Shown: positions 42,699-51,994, numbered from the stretch's first letter. The stretch: 64,000 nt of DNA from Flavobacterium sp. Root901 (GCF_001429765.1 NZ_LMJB01000007.1:58779-122778); one strand, 5' to 3'. A program made the numbers and translations. Notes: generated by a model not told the origin, from the sequence alone.

Positions 42699-43724
42699 AT
42701 GAGCACTCTAAATGAAATTTTAAACTTGAATGCATCGTATCAAATTAATACTTGGTCTGAAATTTCTAATGAGCCAACAATTCAAACAGTATTACAAGAA
42801 ATAAAATCTGAAAAACATAAAACACAAATTACTATACTAAGAAAGAAACTAGAAGAAGGTAATAAAGAGTACTATGACAATTATAAAAAACATTTACCAG
42901 CAGTAACATTTAGTGCAACTTTTGATTCAAAAAGAACAAATGAAAAATTAAAAATTTATAATTCAATCATCGTAATAGATATTGATAAACTCCAATCAGA
43001 ACAAATAATTGAGGTTTATAATCATTTATCAAATGATGAGCATGTAGTTACGTTTTGGAAATCTCCTTCAAATAAAGGCTTTAAAGGTTTGGTTTCTATT
43101 GAATATATTATCGATGACAATGAATCTGATTTAGATAAATTACATAAAAGTGCATTTAAAAAATTATCAGAATACTTTTTAGATAAATATAATATAGAAC
43201 TTGATAAAAGTGGGAATGACATTACAAGACTTTGCTTTCTTTCATATGACATGGAATTGATTGTCAAATCAGAATTCAACAAATTTAATATTACTGATCA
43301 GGATTTAATTGTATTAACAAAATCCAAAGGCAATCCAAAAACAGAATTAAACTATTTAACCACTAAAGATAAACTATATAACCCATATGGAAGAAACAAC
43401 CAATCGAATAGAAAAATAATGTCTGACATTATAAGACATTTAAAAAATAAAAAAGCGAGTATAACCTATTCTTATGATGACTGGTGTAAAGTAGCAATGG
43501 CAATTGCTAATTCCTTTACTTATGATATTGGTTTAAATTATTTTTTAAAATTAAGTTCACTAGATGGAACTAAATACAATGAAACTAATTCTACAAATTT
43601 TTTAAATAATTGCTATGAGACAAAAAAAGGAGATATAAATTTTAACAGTATAGTTTATTTAGCAAATCAAAAAGGTTATCAAACAAAAAATCAAAGAAAT
43701 GCGGTGCCGAAGGCGGAGGATTAA
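42699..43724 (+). CDS. VirE_N/BT4734-like protein with PriCT-2-like C-terminus
   Basis: The 341-residue protein resembles the BT4734/VirE N-terminal family (KKHLPAVTFSATFD, IVIDIDKLQSEQI, FWKSPSNKGFKGLVSIEY), a primase-polymerase-like domain seen in Bacteroidota mobile elements. The C-terminal part (ASITYSYDDWCKVAMAIANSF ... FNSIVYLANQKGY) resembles the PriCT-2 helical domain. The larger helicase portion of full VirE-type replication proteins is missing. Codon use is very AT-rich except for the last eight codons, which run into a GC-richer spacer. It is the first gene of the reverse transcriptase island. Confidence 0.65.
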   Translation: MSTLNEILNLNASYQINTWSEISNEPTIQTVLQEIKSEKHKTQITILRKKLEEGNKEYYDNYKKHLPAVTFSATFDSKRTNEKLKIYNSIIVIDIDKLQSEQIIEVYNHLSNDEHVVTFWKSPSNKGFKGLVSIEYIIDDNESDLDKLHKSAFKKLSEYFLDKYNIELDKSGNDITRLCFLSYDMELIVKSEFNKFNITDQDLIVLTKSKGNPKTELNYLTTKDKLYNPYGRNNQSNRKIMSDIIRHLKNKKASITYSYDDWCKVAMAIANSFTYDIGLNYFLKLSSLDGTKYNETNSTNFLNNCYETKKGDINFNSIVYLANQKGYQTKNQRNAVPKAED

Positions 43725-43858
43725 TTCCATCGCAAGTATCATTCTCATCAACGGAATTGCAGTGCCCGAGAACTTAAAAGACTCTAGACAAAATATGTAT
43801 CACATCAGTATCAATAGTCACACGTGAGTATTCACGTTACAGGAAACCCTTTCTTTAA
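43700..43858 (+). ncRNA. GC-richer structured spacer, candidate non-coding RNA of the RT system
   Basis: This 160-base stretch stands out in base composition from both neighbours. GCGGTG near 43701 can pair with CATCGC near 43729 around a CCG-AAGG-CGG hairpin, and ACGTGA-GTAT-TCACGT (43822-43837) is a perfect 6-bp hairpin just before the RT start. No frame crosses it. Position directly upstream of a reverse transcriptase is where retrons and several defence RTs keep their template RNA, but I could not match a known RNA. Confidence 0.35.
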
Positions 43859-43861
43859 TTT

Positions 43862-45636
43862 ATGAAACAGTTTGAAGATTTTTTTACCGAAAACGAAATT
43901 TTACGACAAATCTGCAAAATTCGTGTTAAACTTGCTAAAAGTAAATCTAAAAAGCATTTATTACATCTATTGACTTCGGATGCTAAATATAATTATCATT
44001 TAAAGGCTAATAAAACCCCAAGTAATGAATTCGATCAATATCAACATGATTTGACAATATTTCTTAGGACAATATTACCTCCACGGAAAAGATGGATTAA
44101 GTTAGGTGAAAATTCTAGAAGAAAACAAAATTGTAGAAATGAATTTTTAACATCTAATGATAAAAACTTTTATTCTTTACTGAAAACTATAAAGGCGCAA
44201 GGCAAAAAAGAAACAAAAGAACAGTGGTTTTTAAATTTGCAAGATTTTATAGTTGAGATTAAAGAACTCTCGAAGAATCAATCATATTCTCTAAAAAAAC
44301 CAATAATTTTTCCAAAATTGAAAGAAAAATTAAAGGAAAATTAAAGGAAAATGAATTTAATGAATGCAGACCGATTTGTATATTTAGCCTCAAAGACAGA
44401 ATTATTCTAAGTGCGACAAATAAATTCTTAACACAGTTATTTGATGAGCATTTTCAAGATAGTTCGTATGCTTTTAGATCAAAAAAAAATGATCTAGGCA
44501 CAATATTATCTCATCACGATTGCATTAATGATATTTTAAAATACAAAAATGAAAATAAGGAATCTAACTTATATGTTGCTGAATGCGACATGAAAAAGTT
44601 CTATGATACCGTAAATCATTCAATTGCAAAAAAACTCTTTTACAAATTAATTGAAAAATCACAAAAGCTCCATAATAATTTAGACCTTAGTATTCCTATA
44701 AATATTTTTGAAAGCTATCTTAATTGTTTTGCATTTAACATAGATATGCCTAAATCTTCTGATTCAAAATATTGGTTATCATATAAAATACCTAATGGTG
44801 AATTTTCTTGGGTTGCTAATATTATTTCTATTCACTATCCAGACATCAATCATGAAAGAATTGGTGTTCCTCAAGGTGGAGCCCTATCTGGTCTTATTGC
44901 GAACATTTATCTTAATGAAGCTGATGTTGCATTAAGTAATAATAATTTTTTATACCAAAGATTTTGCGATGATATGATAATAATTTCAGATAATATGGAA
45001 GATTGCGCAAATGCGAAAAATATTTATGAGGGTGTTTTATATGATTTAAAACTCTTTCCTCATCCATTTAAAGATGAAAATAATTTAACAACAATTACTG
45101 AAAAAGGCATAAATTATAAAAACTTTTGGGATGGAAAATCTAAGGGACCTTATAAATGGGGAGAAGTAGGGGAAAAATCTTTTCCCTGGATTGGTTTTGT
45201 CGGTTATGAAATTAATTATTTAGGAGAAATAAGAGTTCGGAAAAGATCTTTAGAAAAAGAACTTAAAAAACAAAAAACAATAGTAAATGAAATAAGAAAC
45301 GCAGTTAAAAATGGAATGCGGAAATCAAAAGGAAGCGTCACCGAATCTGCTATTAATAGACTTATTGGAATGTCTGTTGGTCGGATTGGCCTCAATAATT
45401 TTGATGAAGTTTCGACTGATATGTGTTGGAAAAATGGTTTTAAAATGCTAACCTTCAACAATCAATCAATCAGACAAATAAAACAATTAGATAGAAATCG
45501 TAGCAAACAATTTTATAGATTATTAAAAGAAACAAAGACTCCAGAATTATTGCCTAAAAAAGGGAAAAATAGAGAGATCATAAAATTTAATAAACCTTTT
45601 AGTTATTACTATCAAATATTAGAAAGACAAAATTAA
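43862..45636 (+). pseudogene. Reverse transcriptase, split by an 11-bp tandem duplication
   Basis: The 5' part (43862-44344, 160 codons) ends in a premature stop. In another frame the sequence continues without a break from 44352 to 45636. Removing one copy of the duplicated TTAAAGGAAAA joins the two into a 587-residue RT. The joined protein has RT motifs in order: RPICIFSLKDRIILS, AECDMKKFYDTVNH (motif A), RIGVPQGGALSGLIANIY (motif B), YQRFCDDMIII (the YxDD-box as FCDD) and FPWIGFVGYEI. No maturase or group II intron domain V is seen, so it belongs with the unassigned/abortive-infection RTs rather than group II introns. The 3' part could start at the ATG at 44590 but would lack the first RT motifs. 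Confidence 0.8.
44330..44351 (+). repeat. 11-bp tandem duplication inside the RT gene
   Basis: TTAAAGGAAAA occurs twice in a row (44330-44340, 44341-44351). Because 11 is not a multiple of three, the extra copy shifts the frame and creates the stop at 44342. Confidence 0.95.
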
Positions 45637-45678
45637 TGAATAATCTAAATCAATATTGATTCATAAAAAAAATTAACT

Positions 45679-47256
45679 ATGCTAAATCTCCAAAATTTAG
45701 ATACTGCTAAAACTAATTTATTACGTTACGATCCAACTGTTTTCACTGGAACGGGAAATAGTTTTCGTTATTTTTTAAATAGATTAAAAATCAATGAATT
45801 CAGACATATTACTAATTTAGATATTAATTTTGATCATCCAATTACGATTATTTCTGGAACAAACAAAATTGGAAAAACTAGCTTATTATTATTAATCGCT
45901 TGTAGTCATAAAAATTTTCAAAAATACGACTCAACAAAACCTGAAACCATTTTAAGAAATCATTCATGGCGGGATGTACTATCTTTTACTGGATATGAAA
46001 CTGCTACAAAAAGATATTCTTATGAATTATTTTGGAGAGTAGGCACAGCTAATAGGCAAGGCGAAGGCAAGAGAGCAATAGGTCGTCAATCTTGGACTGG
46101 ACTAGGAAAATCAAGTAACATTTCGACACGAATTAATGCCAAAATACGCGATAAAGAAGTGCGTTTAATCGATTTAGAAAGGCTATTACCCGCAAGAAAT
46201 TTTTCAAATAGTTTAATGAGAAAAATTTTCGCAACTCAACAAGTTAGATTAGATCAAGATATTGAGCATGCCTTTAATTATATTTTTGAAATACCAAATC
46301 CAGTTGAAATTTATAGAATAGGCTCACATATAAATAAAATTGCATATTTAATAACTCCAACTGGTGCTGGCTTAGATCCTTACTCAAGTTTTAATGCAGC
46401 ATCTGGTGAAGAGTCATTAATAAATATTTTGGTAGATATTTTTGAAACTCCTTCTGATTCATTGATAATGATTGATGAATTAGAGGCTGGAATCCATCCA
46501 AACATACAGCGCAGATTAGCAGATATTATACAATATATATCATGGCATCATAAAAAGCAATTCATTATTACAACACATTCTCCTTCTCTTTTATCAGCAT
46601 TTCCTCAAAAGTCTAGAAAGTTTATAGATAAAATACCTGCAGGATTATATGAAGTAATTTCTTCTATTCCTGTAAATACTGCATTTTCTAAAATGGATTC
46701 AAAGGCGTATCCATTAGTTCAATTATATTGTGAAGATACAGAAGCTGAATTTATTATTAGAAATATTCTAATTCAAATAAATAGAACAAGAAAGCATTTT
46801 GATAGATTAGTAAATATAATTATTTCTGGAGCAATACACGAAGTAAAAAATGATTATATCCGTCATAAAAGAAATTATCCACAAATGAGATTAAAAATGG
46901 GGTTTTGTTGTGTTTTTGATGGAGATTATAAAGATGATTCTAATTATTCTTCCTATCATAATAACCCTGATGAACACACTTTTTTTCTTTATCCATATGT
47001 AGCTCCAGAAAAGTTTTTAGTACATTCATATTTGATATCAAACCCTCATGAGCAATTAAACACTGCCCTAATTTATTCTGATCATCATGCCCTTTTTCAA
47101 GAAATGGCAAATCTTGGTTTAGCAGTAGATGAAGCTGATGCTAGAAATCTATGCTGGAATGCATTTATAGCCACTCCAGAATATCATAAACTGGAAAATG
47201 ATTTATCTGATTTTTTATTAAGAACAATTGATTTTTTTTCAAGACAAAATGATTAG
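45679..47256 (+). CDS. OLD/GajA-like ATPase with TOPRIM-like nuclease region
   Basis: The 525-residue protein has an ABC/SMC-type ATPase: Walker A GTNKIGKTS (60-68), signature AASGEESLINI, Walker B SLIMIDELEAGIHP and the H-loop FIITTHSPSLLSAF. After it come acidic motifs expected of a TOPRIM nuclease (QLYCEDTEAEFIIRNI, and CCVFDGDYKDD). This pairing is the layout of OLD-family and Gabija GajA anti-phage proteins. It follows the RT by 42 bases on the same strand and shares its very low GC. The ATPase is firm, the nuclease call moderately so. Confidence 0.8.
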   Translation: MLNLQNLDTAKTNLLRYDPTVFTGTGNSFRYFLNRLKINEFRHITNLDINFDHPITIISGTNKIGKTSLLLLIACSHKNFQKYDSTKPETILRNHSWRDVLSFTGYETATKRYSYELFWRVGTANRQGEGKRAIGRQSWTGLGKSSNISTRINAKIRDKEVRLIDLERLLPARNFSNSLMRKIFATQQVRLDQDIEHAFNYIFEIPNPVEIYRIGSHINKIAYLITPTGAGLDPYSSFNAASGEESLINILVDIFETPSDSLIMIDELEAGIHPNIQRRLADIIQYISWHHKKQFIITTHSPSLLSAFPQKSRKFIDKIPAGLYEVISSIPVNTAFSKMDSKAYPLVQLYCEDTEAEFIIRNILIQINRTRKHFDRLVNIIISGAIHEVKNDYIRHKRNYPQMRLKMGFCCVFDGDYKDDSNYSSYHNNPDEHTFFLYPYVAPEKFLVHSYLISNPHEQLNTALIYSDHHALFQEMANLGLAVDEADARNLCWNAFIATPEYHKLENDLSDFLLRTIDFFSRQND

Positions 47257-47349
47257 TCCGTATATTTTTGGAAAGCAAAATTCTTATTTCTTTAAATTAT
47301 CATGAGCGAAATGCTCGAGGAAATGAAAAAGAAGAAAAAGCTTAAAGCA

Positions 47350-47378
47350 AAGAGACAGCATAAAACTGTCTCTTTTTT
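47350..47378 (+). terminator. Terminator closing the RT island
   Basis: AAGAGACAG / CTGTCTCTT (9 bp, 7-base loop) followed by Ts, about 95 bases past the ATPase stop. It ends the plus-strand run and faces a convergent small gene. Confidence 0.85.
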
Positions 47379-47395
47379 CTTGAAATCAAAATTCA

Positions 47396-47536
47396 TTAAT
47401 CCTTTGGCTTGTGATCATGTTCTTTTAAAGGCGGGTAATCTTTCTTTTTTTCAGGAGTCACACGCCTTCTTTCATCTAATGATCCATCATCTTTTTTCGG
47501 TTTTGGACCAGGTTTAATTGCTTCAATTGTTTCCAT
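47396..47536 (-). CDS. Small basic hypothetical protein (46 residues)
   Basis: A 46-residue frame on the minus strand, very rich in Lys, Pro, Asp and Glu (METIEAIKPGPKPKKDD ... EHDHKPKD), with no hydrophobic segment. The composition is coherent and unlike random AT-rich sequence, which supports a real gene. Probably an intrinsically disordered cytoplasmic protein; I do not recognise a family. A plus-strand frame over the same bases runs through the terminator and was rejected. Confidence 0.55.
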   Translation of the reverse strand: METIEAIKPGPKPKKDDGSLDERRRVTPEKKKDYPPLKEHDHKPKD

Positions 47537-47738
47537 TAATGCATTTTTAAATTAAACATTTATATTAAAATAGAAGTTTAACTTTCTATTCTTGGAAACA
47601 AATAACATTAATAAATTCAGCATTGTATTATGGAAAACCATAACCAAAAGAATTATTTTCTAACAAAAAAATCAGGTCTGATACTACCAATACCATTCCT
47701 GATTTCTCCTATTTATAACTAACCTTGTAAATCTAATT

Positions 47739-50195
47739 TTATCTTCTTCCTCTAAAACCACCGCCGCCTCTAAGGCCTCCACCGCCAAAACCGCCTTGAT
47801 GTTGGAAATTTTGAAAGTTTCGGGTTTGTGTTTCTCCCCTATCTCTGGACAAAGCCGAGCGATTGAGATCGTTTGTAATATCTGGACGACCCGCTTCACC
47901 AAGCGGTTTATTCGGCTGTCCGAGGGTTTGATTTTCTTTAGGGAAATTATCACGCTGGGTTCTGTCACCTAATCGGTTTTCGCCGCCCATGTTTTGTTCC
48001 GGTTTCGGCAGATTATCTCGCTGAATCCGCTCTCCTGCTCCATTTGCACCAAGTCCCTGATTGGGTTTATTACGCTGAATCGCTTCACCGGATTTTTTTG
48101 ACGAACCTAAAGTTCCTGCTTGTGTCCAGCCGCCATTTCCGTTATTGTAATGACTCCAGTTTCCGTTTGCATCTCTTTTATACACATGTCCGTCGTGACC
48201 CGCATAAACATTATTGTTGGTATGAATTGTCGTTCCTCCGCCTCTGTGATGTGTAATTACACCTTTGTTTCCGCCGGAAGTTTCATAACCAATTGCTGTT
48301 CCGCGTCGGGTGGTAACATGTCCTGTCTGAACCCACTGATTGCCGTTTGTAGCCGCAGAATGTCCCCATTGAGCATAAGCATTATGTCCCTGATTGGTTC
48401 TGGCATAATTTCCCGTCCACGGATTATAGGTACTTGCAGCGGTACGTCCGCCGTACCAGCCCTGCACACTTGCAGAACGTCCGTATCTTCCCGTTGCCGG
48501 ATTATACCAGGCCGAAGTTCCGGCAGCACCATATGGTCCGTAAACCCTTCTTCCGGCTGCCCATCCGCCAGTCCACGGATTATACACTGCTCCGCCTCCA
48601 TACGTATACGGCCACGGACGGTAAATTGGATATAATCCTCCATAATAAACATACGGCGGATAATAGTATCCTGTTCCATACGTTAATATAGCGCCTACTG
48701 CAGCGCCAATAATAAAAGCTCCAAAATAACCGGCAGTTGTGTTGCTTTCAACCGTTGTATCGGTTGTGGTTTGCGTTACATAAGTCACATTATATACAGG
48801 AGAACTTGGCGGAATGGTATAAATTTCTTTCGGAACAGAGTCTGCTGTTTTCCACGGCCCATTCGGACTTGTAGACATGAACCAAACGGCCTGAAAACAT
48901 AAATAATACAAATCGCCTACTTTTATAATCTTTTCCTGTGTATTACTTGCATATTGCATTTTTGTACCTTCAATAGGTTTAAACTGCGGCGTTCCGTCGT
49001 AAGTCACTTTTACTTTCGCTTCGGCATCAGATTTTTTTAAAATAGCCGTTGTCGGAACCTGCGACAGCATTACGGCATCATTGGCTTCCTGTGTTCCGGG
49101 TACAGATGCCAATACATTAGCGCGCGGTGAATCTTTAGGAATTTTAGCAAAATCAGCAGGAAGGTTATTTCCGGCATACATCCACGGTCCGGTTAATTCT
49201 TTAGATTTAAACCATCTTCCGGAAAGTAAAACATAATATTCTCCGTTGGTTTCATCGGCAAAAACATCATTTTCGGTATTGTCAATGTACATCAATTGAG
49301 TTCCGGCTATTTTAATGAATTTCGGACTTCCATTTATGGCAATCAATTCAGCGGGTTTATTACTGTAGAAAACTTCAGGTGCTTTTCCGGTTGAAGGCGG
49401 CGGAATCATTTTTTTAACCTCATCAAAATTTTGTCCTGAAGGAAGATTGATTAATCCCGAAGGAAGCTGAGTAGTTTTACTCCATTTGCCGTTAATTTTT
49501 TTTGAAGTCAGCCAGACATTATCAGCCAGTAAATAATAATCTTTTCCAGTTTTATCATAAAACAAATCCCAGTTTGTATTAACTACATATTGAATATCTG
49601 TTTTTTCTATGGGAACTAAAACCGGTTCTCCCTGCACTATCAGTAAAACTGCCGGATTGGTACTGTAAAAAATAACAGGCGGATCGTTTCTGGCCACAAT
49701 TCCTTTTGCAGGGCTTTTGGTCTGACTTAAATCTGCCAGAATGCGATCTACAGAAACCGGATCTCCGCTTTTTGGCAGTGTTTCTTTAAACAATTTTTCC
49801 ATTTCAGGAACTTTCTTTTTGTCGAGAGCCGGAAATCGTACATCCGTAACCTGAAGGTTTTTAATATAAGCGCTTCGGTTATCCTTATCTACCAGTGTTT
49901 CTGCTTTTAAAGAAGCTACGCCCAGCACTTGTTTCCCATCTTTTGGCGTTAAGGAAAAAGCCAGTCGGGCTGTAATTTCTTTAAAATCTTTCCAGTTATC
50001 TACCTGAGGCTGATAATAAACGAGTTTTGTACCGTTATTTTCAGCTTCACGCGGCCAGCCGTTATCAGCAAATGCAGAGTCGGCAGCAACAGACTCTGCT
50101 TCTTCCTTATTTACATGATTCGCATCTTTATCTTTTTTGCAGGAGAACAAAATTGAACTCAAACCAACTATGATTATTAGAAAAGCTTTTTTCAT
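47739..50195 (-). CDS. Large lipoprotein with Gly/Tyr/Trp-rich C-terminal region
   Basis: From the ATG at 50195 the product is 818 residues with a lipoprotein signal (MKKAFLIIIVGLSSILFSC, Cys19). Residues up to about 490 repeat a short module in which a strand pair such as PPVIFYSTNPAVLLIVQGEPVLV is followed by Y-V-N-T/Y-I-D-N and WFKS/WLTS; at least three copies are seen. A predicted membrane-like segment (TTAGYFGAFIIGAAVGAILTYG) leads to a Tyr/Gly/Trp-rich stretch (YNPWTGGWAAGRR) and a charged, Gly-rich tail. It probably sits at the outer membrane; function unknown. A longer frame to 50330 lacks a signal peptide at its start. Confidence 0.75.
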   Translation of the reverse strand: MKKAFLIIIVGLSSILFSCKKDKDANHVNKEEAESVAADSAFADNGWPREAENNGTKLVYYQPQVDNWKDFKEITARLAFSLTPKDGKQVLGVASLKAETLVDKDNRSAYIKNLQVTDVRFPALDKKKVPEMEKLFKETLPKSGDPVSVDRILADLSQTKSPAKGIVARNDPPVIFYSTNPAVLLIVQGEPVLVPIEKTDIQYVVNTNWDLFYDKTGKDYYLLADNVWLTSKKINGKWSKTTQLPSGLINLPSGQNFDEVKKMIPPPSTGKAPEVFYSNKPAELIAINGSPKFIKIAGTQLMYIDNTENDVFADETNGEYYVLLSGRWFKSKELTGPWMYAGNNLPADFAKIPKDSPRANVLASVPGTQEANDAVMLSQVPTTAILKKSDAEAKVKVTYDGTPQFKPIEGTKMQYASNTQEKIIKVGDLYYLCFQAVWFMSTSPNGPWKTADSVPKEIYTIPPSSPVYNVTYVTQTTTDTTVESNTTAGYFGAFIIGAAVGAILTYGTGYYYPPYVYYGGLYPIYRPWPYTYGGGAVYNPWTGGWAAGRRVYGPYGAAGTSAWYNPATGRYGRSASVQGWYGGRTAASTYNPWTGNYARTNQGHNAYAQWGHSAATNGNQWVQTGHVTTRRGTAIGYETSGGNKGVITHHRGGGTTIHTNNNVYAGHDGHVYKRDANGNWSHYNNGNGGWTQAGTLGSSKKSGEAIQRNKPNQGLGANGAGERIQRDNLPKPEQNMGGENRLGDRTQRDNFPKENQTLGQPNKPLGEAGRPDITNDLNRSALSRDRGETQTRNFQNFQHQGGFGGGGLRGGGGFRGRR

Positions 50196-50462
50196 AACTT
50201 TAAAAGTTAGGTTATTCGTTAAAAATTTATTGAGGATATCTTTCAAATGGTGGGATAAAATTAATTTCACAGAAGATATAAAACTATTAATCAATACATT
50301 AGTTGGTTTCAAATTGTAACTTGAAACCAAAATTCAGGTAAATGAAACTTCTATTCTTATCATTTGCATGCAACCTGAAAAAAATTTCAGCATAAAATTT
50401 TTACCTCAGGCCAGTAAAACTTATAGTTATAAATTATTTTTATAAGTATAAAAAATTATTAA

Positions 50463-50494
50463 TTTGATCAATAAGCATCATCGACATAACTTTG
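50463..50494 (+). promoter_or_regulatory. osmC promoter
   Basis: TTTG (50463-50466), a 20-base spacer and TAACTTTG (50487-50494) match the Bacteroidota promoter consensus, 62 bases before the osmC start. Confidence 0.8.
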
Positions 50495-50556
50495 TCTCAT
50501 CAAAATCAAAGAAATGATTTGATCATCTTAAAAAATAACTTTAAAAAATAGAAATC

Positions 50557-50973
50557 ATGAAATTTACAAGAAGAGCAAACGCAAACTGGAAAGGTACAGG
50601 AATGGAAGGAAAAGGAACCATTAGTACACAAAGCACAACTTTAGATAATGCACAATTATCATTTAAAACCCGTTTTGAGCAAGGTGTTGGAACAAACCCT
50701 GAAGAATTAATCGCAGCGGCACACTCAGGATGTTTTACAATGCAGTTAAGCTTTTTACTTTCTGAAGCAGGATTTGTACCTGAAGATTTGGATACTACAG
50801 CAAAAGTAACTTTTGAAGACGGTACCATTACTTTAATTCAGTTAGAGCTTACCGGAAAAGTTCCCGGAATCTCTGAAGAAGATTTTCAGCAAAAAGCACA
50901 AAAAGCAAAACAAATTTGTCCTATTTCAAAATTATTAAATACCGAAATTACTTTATCTGTAACGCTTAATTAA
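50557..50973 (+). CDS. OsmC-family peroxiredoxin
   Basis: The 138-residue protein fits OsmC: FTRRANANWKGTG, GTNPEELIAAAHSGCF with the peroxidatic cysteine (Cys59), and AKQICPISKLL with the resolving cysteine (Cys121). It reduces organic and hydrogen peroxides in the cytoplasm. It is paralogous to the Ohr at 35020. Monocistronic with its own consensus promoter; the neighbouring hydrolase has a separate leader. Confidence 0.92.
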   Translation: MKFTRRANANWKGTGMEGKGTISTQSTTLDNAQLSFKTRFEQGVGTNPEELIAAAHSGCFTMQLSFLLSEAGFVPEDLDTTAKVTFEDGTITLIQLELTGKVPGISEEDFQQKAQKAKQICPISKLLNTEITLSVTLN

Positions 50974-50987
50974 TTATACGAAAAAAT

Positions 50988-51023
50988 CCAAATTCCAATT
51001 CTATAAGGAAAACTGGAATTTGG
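50988..51023. repeat. Extragenic hairpin (AAATTCCA type)
   Basis: CCAAATTCCA (50988-50997) and TGGAATTTGG (51014-51023) pair perfectly. A related longer hairpin ends the next gene at about 51945-51994, so this is a local repeat family. Confidence 0.7.
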
Positions 51024-51077
51024 AATTTCAAAATTAAATTTTTCAACAAACAATCAATAATCTAAAATTAAAATAAA

Positions 51078-51848
51078 ATGAAAACAATATTTAAAAGCTA
51101 TTTAGCATTCGCAGCAATAATTTTAAGTTTGATATTTACATCCGCAAATGTAAATGCACAAACAGCGCCACAAATTAAAAACGTAGTATTAGTTCACGGA
51201 GCTTTTGCAGACGGTTCCGGATGGAAAGGTTTGTACCAGATTTTAACTAAAAAAGGGTATAATGTAACAATTGTTCAGAATCCTTTAAGCTCTTTAGAAG
51301 ATGATGTTAAAGCAACAAATTTAGCATTAGACAAACAAGACGGGCCAACAATTCTGGTTGGACATTCATGGGGCGGAACTGTAATTACAGAAGCCGGAAA
51401 TCATCCAAAAGTTGCGGCTTTGGTTTATGTTGCGGCTTTACAGCCTGATAATGGCGAAAACTCTGTTCAATGGTTGCAAACAGCTCCTCCAGCTCCTGAA
51501 AACGGTGTATTGCCTCCAGATGACAAAGGAATTGCTTATTATGATAAAGCTAAATTTCACGCTGGTTTTGCAGGTGATTTAAGCAAAGAAGACGCTGATT
51601 TTATGTTTGCTTCGCAAGGTGCTTTTTATGCACAAGGTTTTGGAACGCCAATTACAAAAGCAGCATGGAGAACTAAACCATCTTACGGAATCGTAGCTAC
51701 TGAAGATAAAAGTATTACACCAAGTATACAATATGCAATGTACAAACGTTCTAACACAAAAATTACTGAAATAAAAGGAAGCCATGTGGTTTTTATTTCT
51801 CAGCCTCAAAAAGTTGCCAATGTAATTATTGAAGCTTCTAAAAAATAA
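51078..51848 (+). CDS. Exported alpha/beta hydrolase (serine nucleophile)
   Basis: The 256-residue protein has a signal peptide (FAAIILSLIFTSANVNAQ) and an alpha/beta-hydrolase core: VVLVHGAFADGSGWKGLY, nucleophile elbow VGHSWGGTVI and a late ITEIKGSHVVFISQP with the catalytic His. It resembles the small salicylate-esterase-like/EstA group often annotated only as hydrolase. Acts in the periplasm; substrate unknown. Confidence 0.88.
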   Translation: MKTIFKSYLAFAAIILSLIFTSANVNAQTAPQIKNVVLVHGAFADGSGWKGLYQILTKKGYNVTIVQNPLSSLEDDVKATNLALDKQDGPTILVGHSWGGTVITEAGNHPKVAALVYVAALQPDNGENSVQWLQTAPPAPENGVLPPDDKGIAYYDKAKFHAGFAGDLSKEDADFMFASQGAFYAQGFGTPITKAAWRTKPSYGIVATEDKSITPSIQYAMYKRSNTKITEIKGSHVVFISQPQKVANVIIEASKK

Positions 51849-51871
51849 TTAATTATTAGCTCATTATAATC

Positions 51872-51901
51872 TTGTCATTTCGATGTAAGTCGAAATGACA
51901 A
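51872..51901. repeat. REP-like hairpin
   Basis: TTGTCATTTCGA / TCGAAATGACAA is a perfect 12-bp inverted repeat with a 6-base loop, 23 bases past the hydrolase stop. Confidence 0.75.
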
Positions 51902-51944
51902 AACTCCACATAAATTCCAAAAACCGGGATTAAAATTAAGTCAT

Positions 51945-51994
51945 AAAAAATTCCAAATCCCAAGTCTTAACAAGATATGGAATTTGGAATTTTT
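51945..51994. terminator. Convergent terminator (AAATTCCA-type hairpin)
   Basis: AAAAAATTCCAAATCCCA and its near complement TGGAATTTGGAATTTTT pair over about 16 positions with A and T runs on the outside. It lies between the hydrolase and the convergent OxyR-like gene. Confidence 0.7.

Noticed and set aside
43700..43858. Retron msr/msd or diversity-generating template repeat
   Set aside because: No long a1/a2 inverted repeat with a priming guanosine was found, the RT lacks retron landmarks I could identify, and no variable-repeat copy was recognised in nearby genes.
43862..45636. Group II intron with maturase
   Set aside because: No domain V-like hairpin, maturase X or HNH domain was seen around the RT.
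47302..47517. A 71-codon plus-strand frame starting with a Lys-rich stretch
   Set aside because: It runs straight through a strong terminator and overlaps a more coherent small gene on the other strand.
48044..48691. Several frames opposite the large lipoprotein's Gly/Tyr-rich region
   Set aside because: They mirror its biased composition and have no independent start signals.
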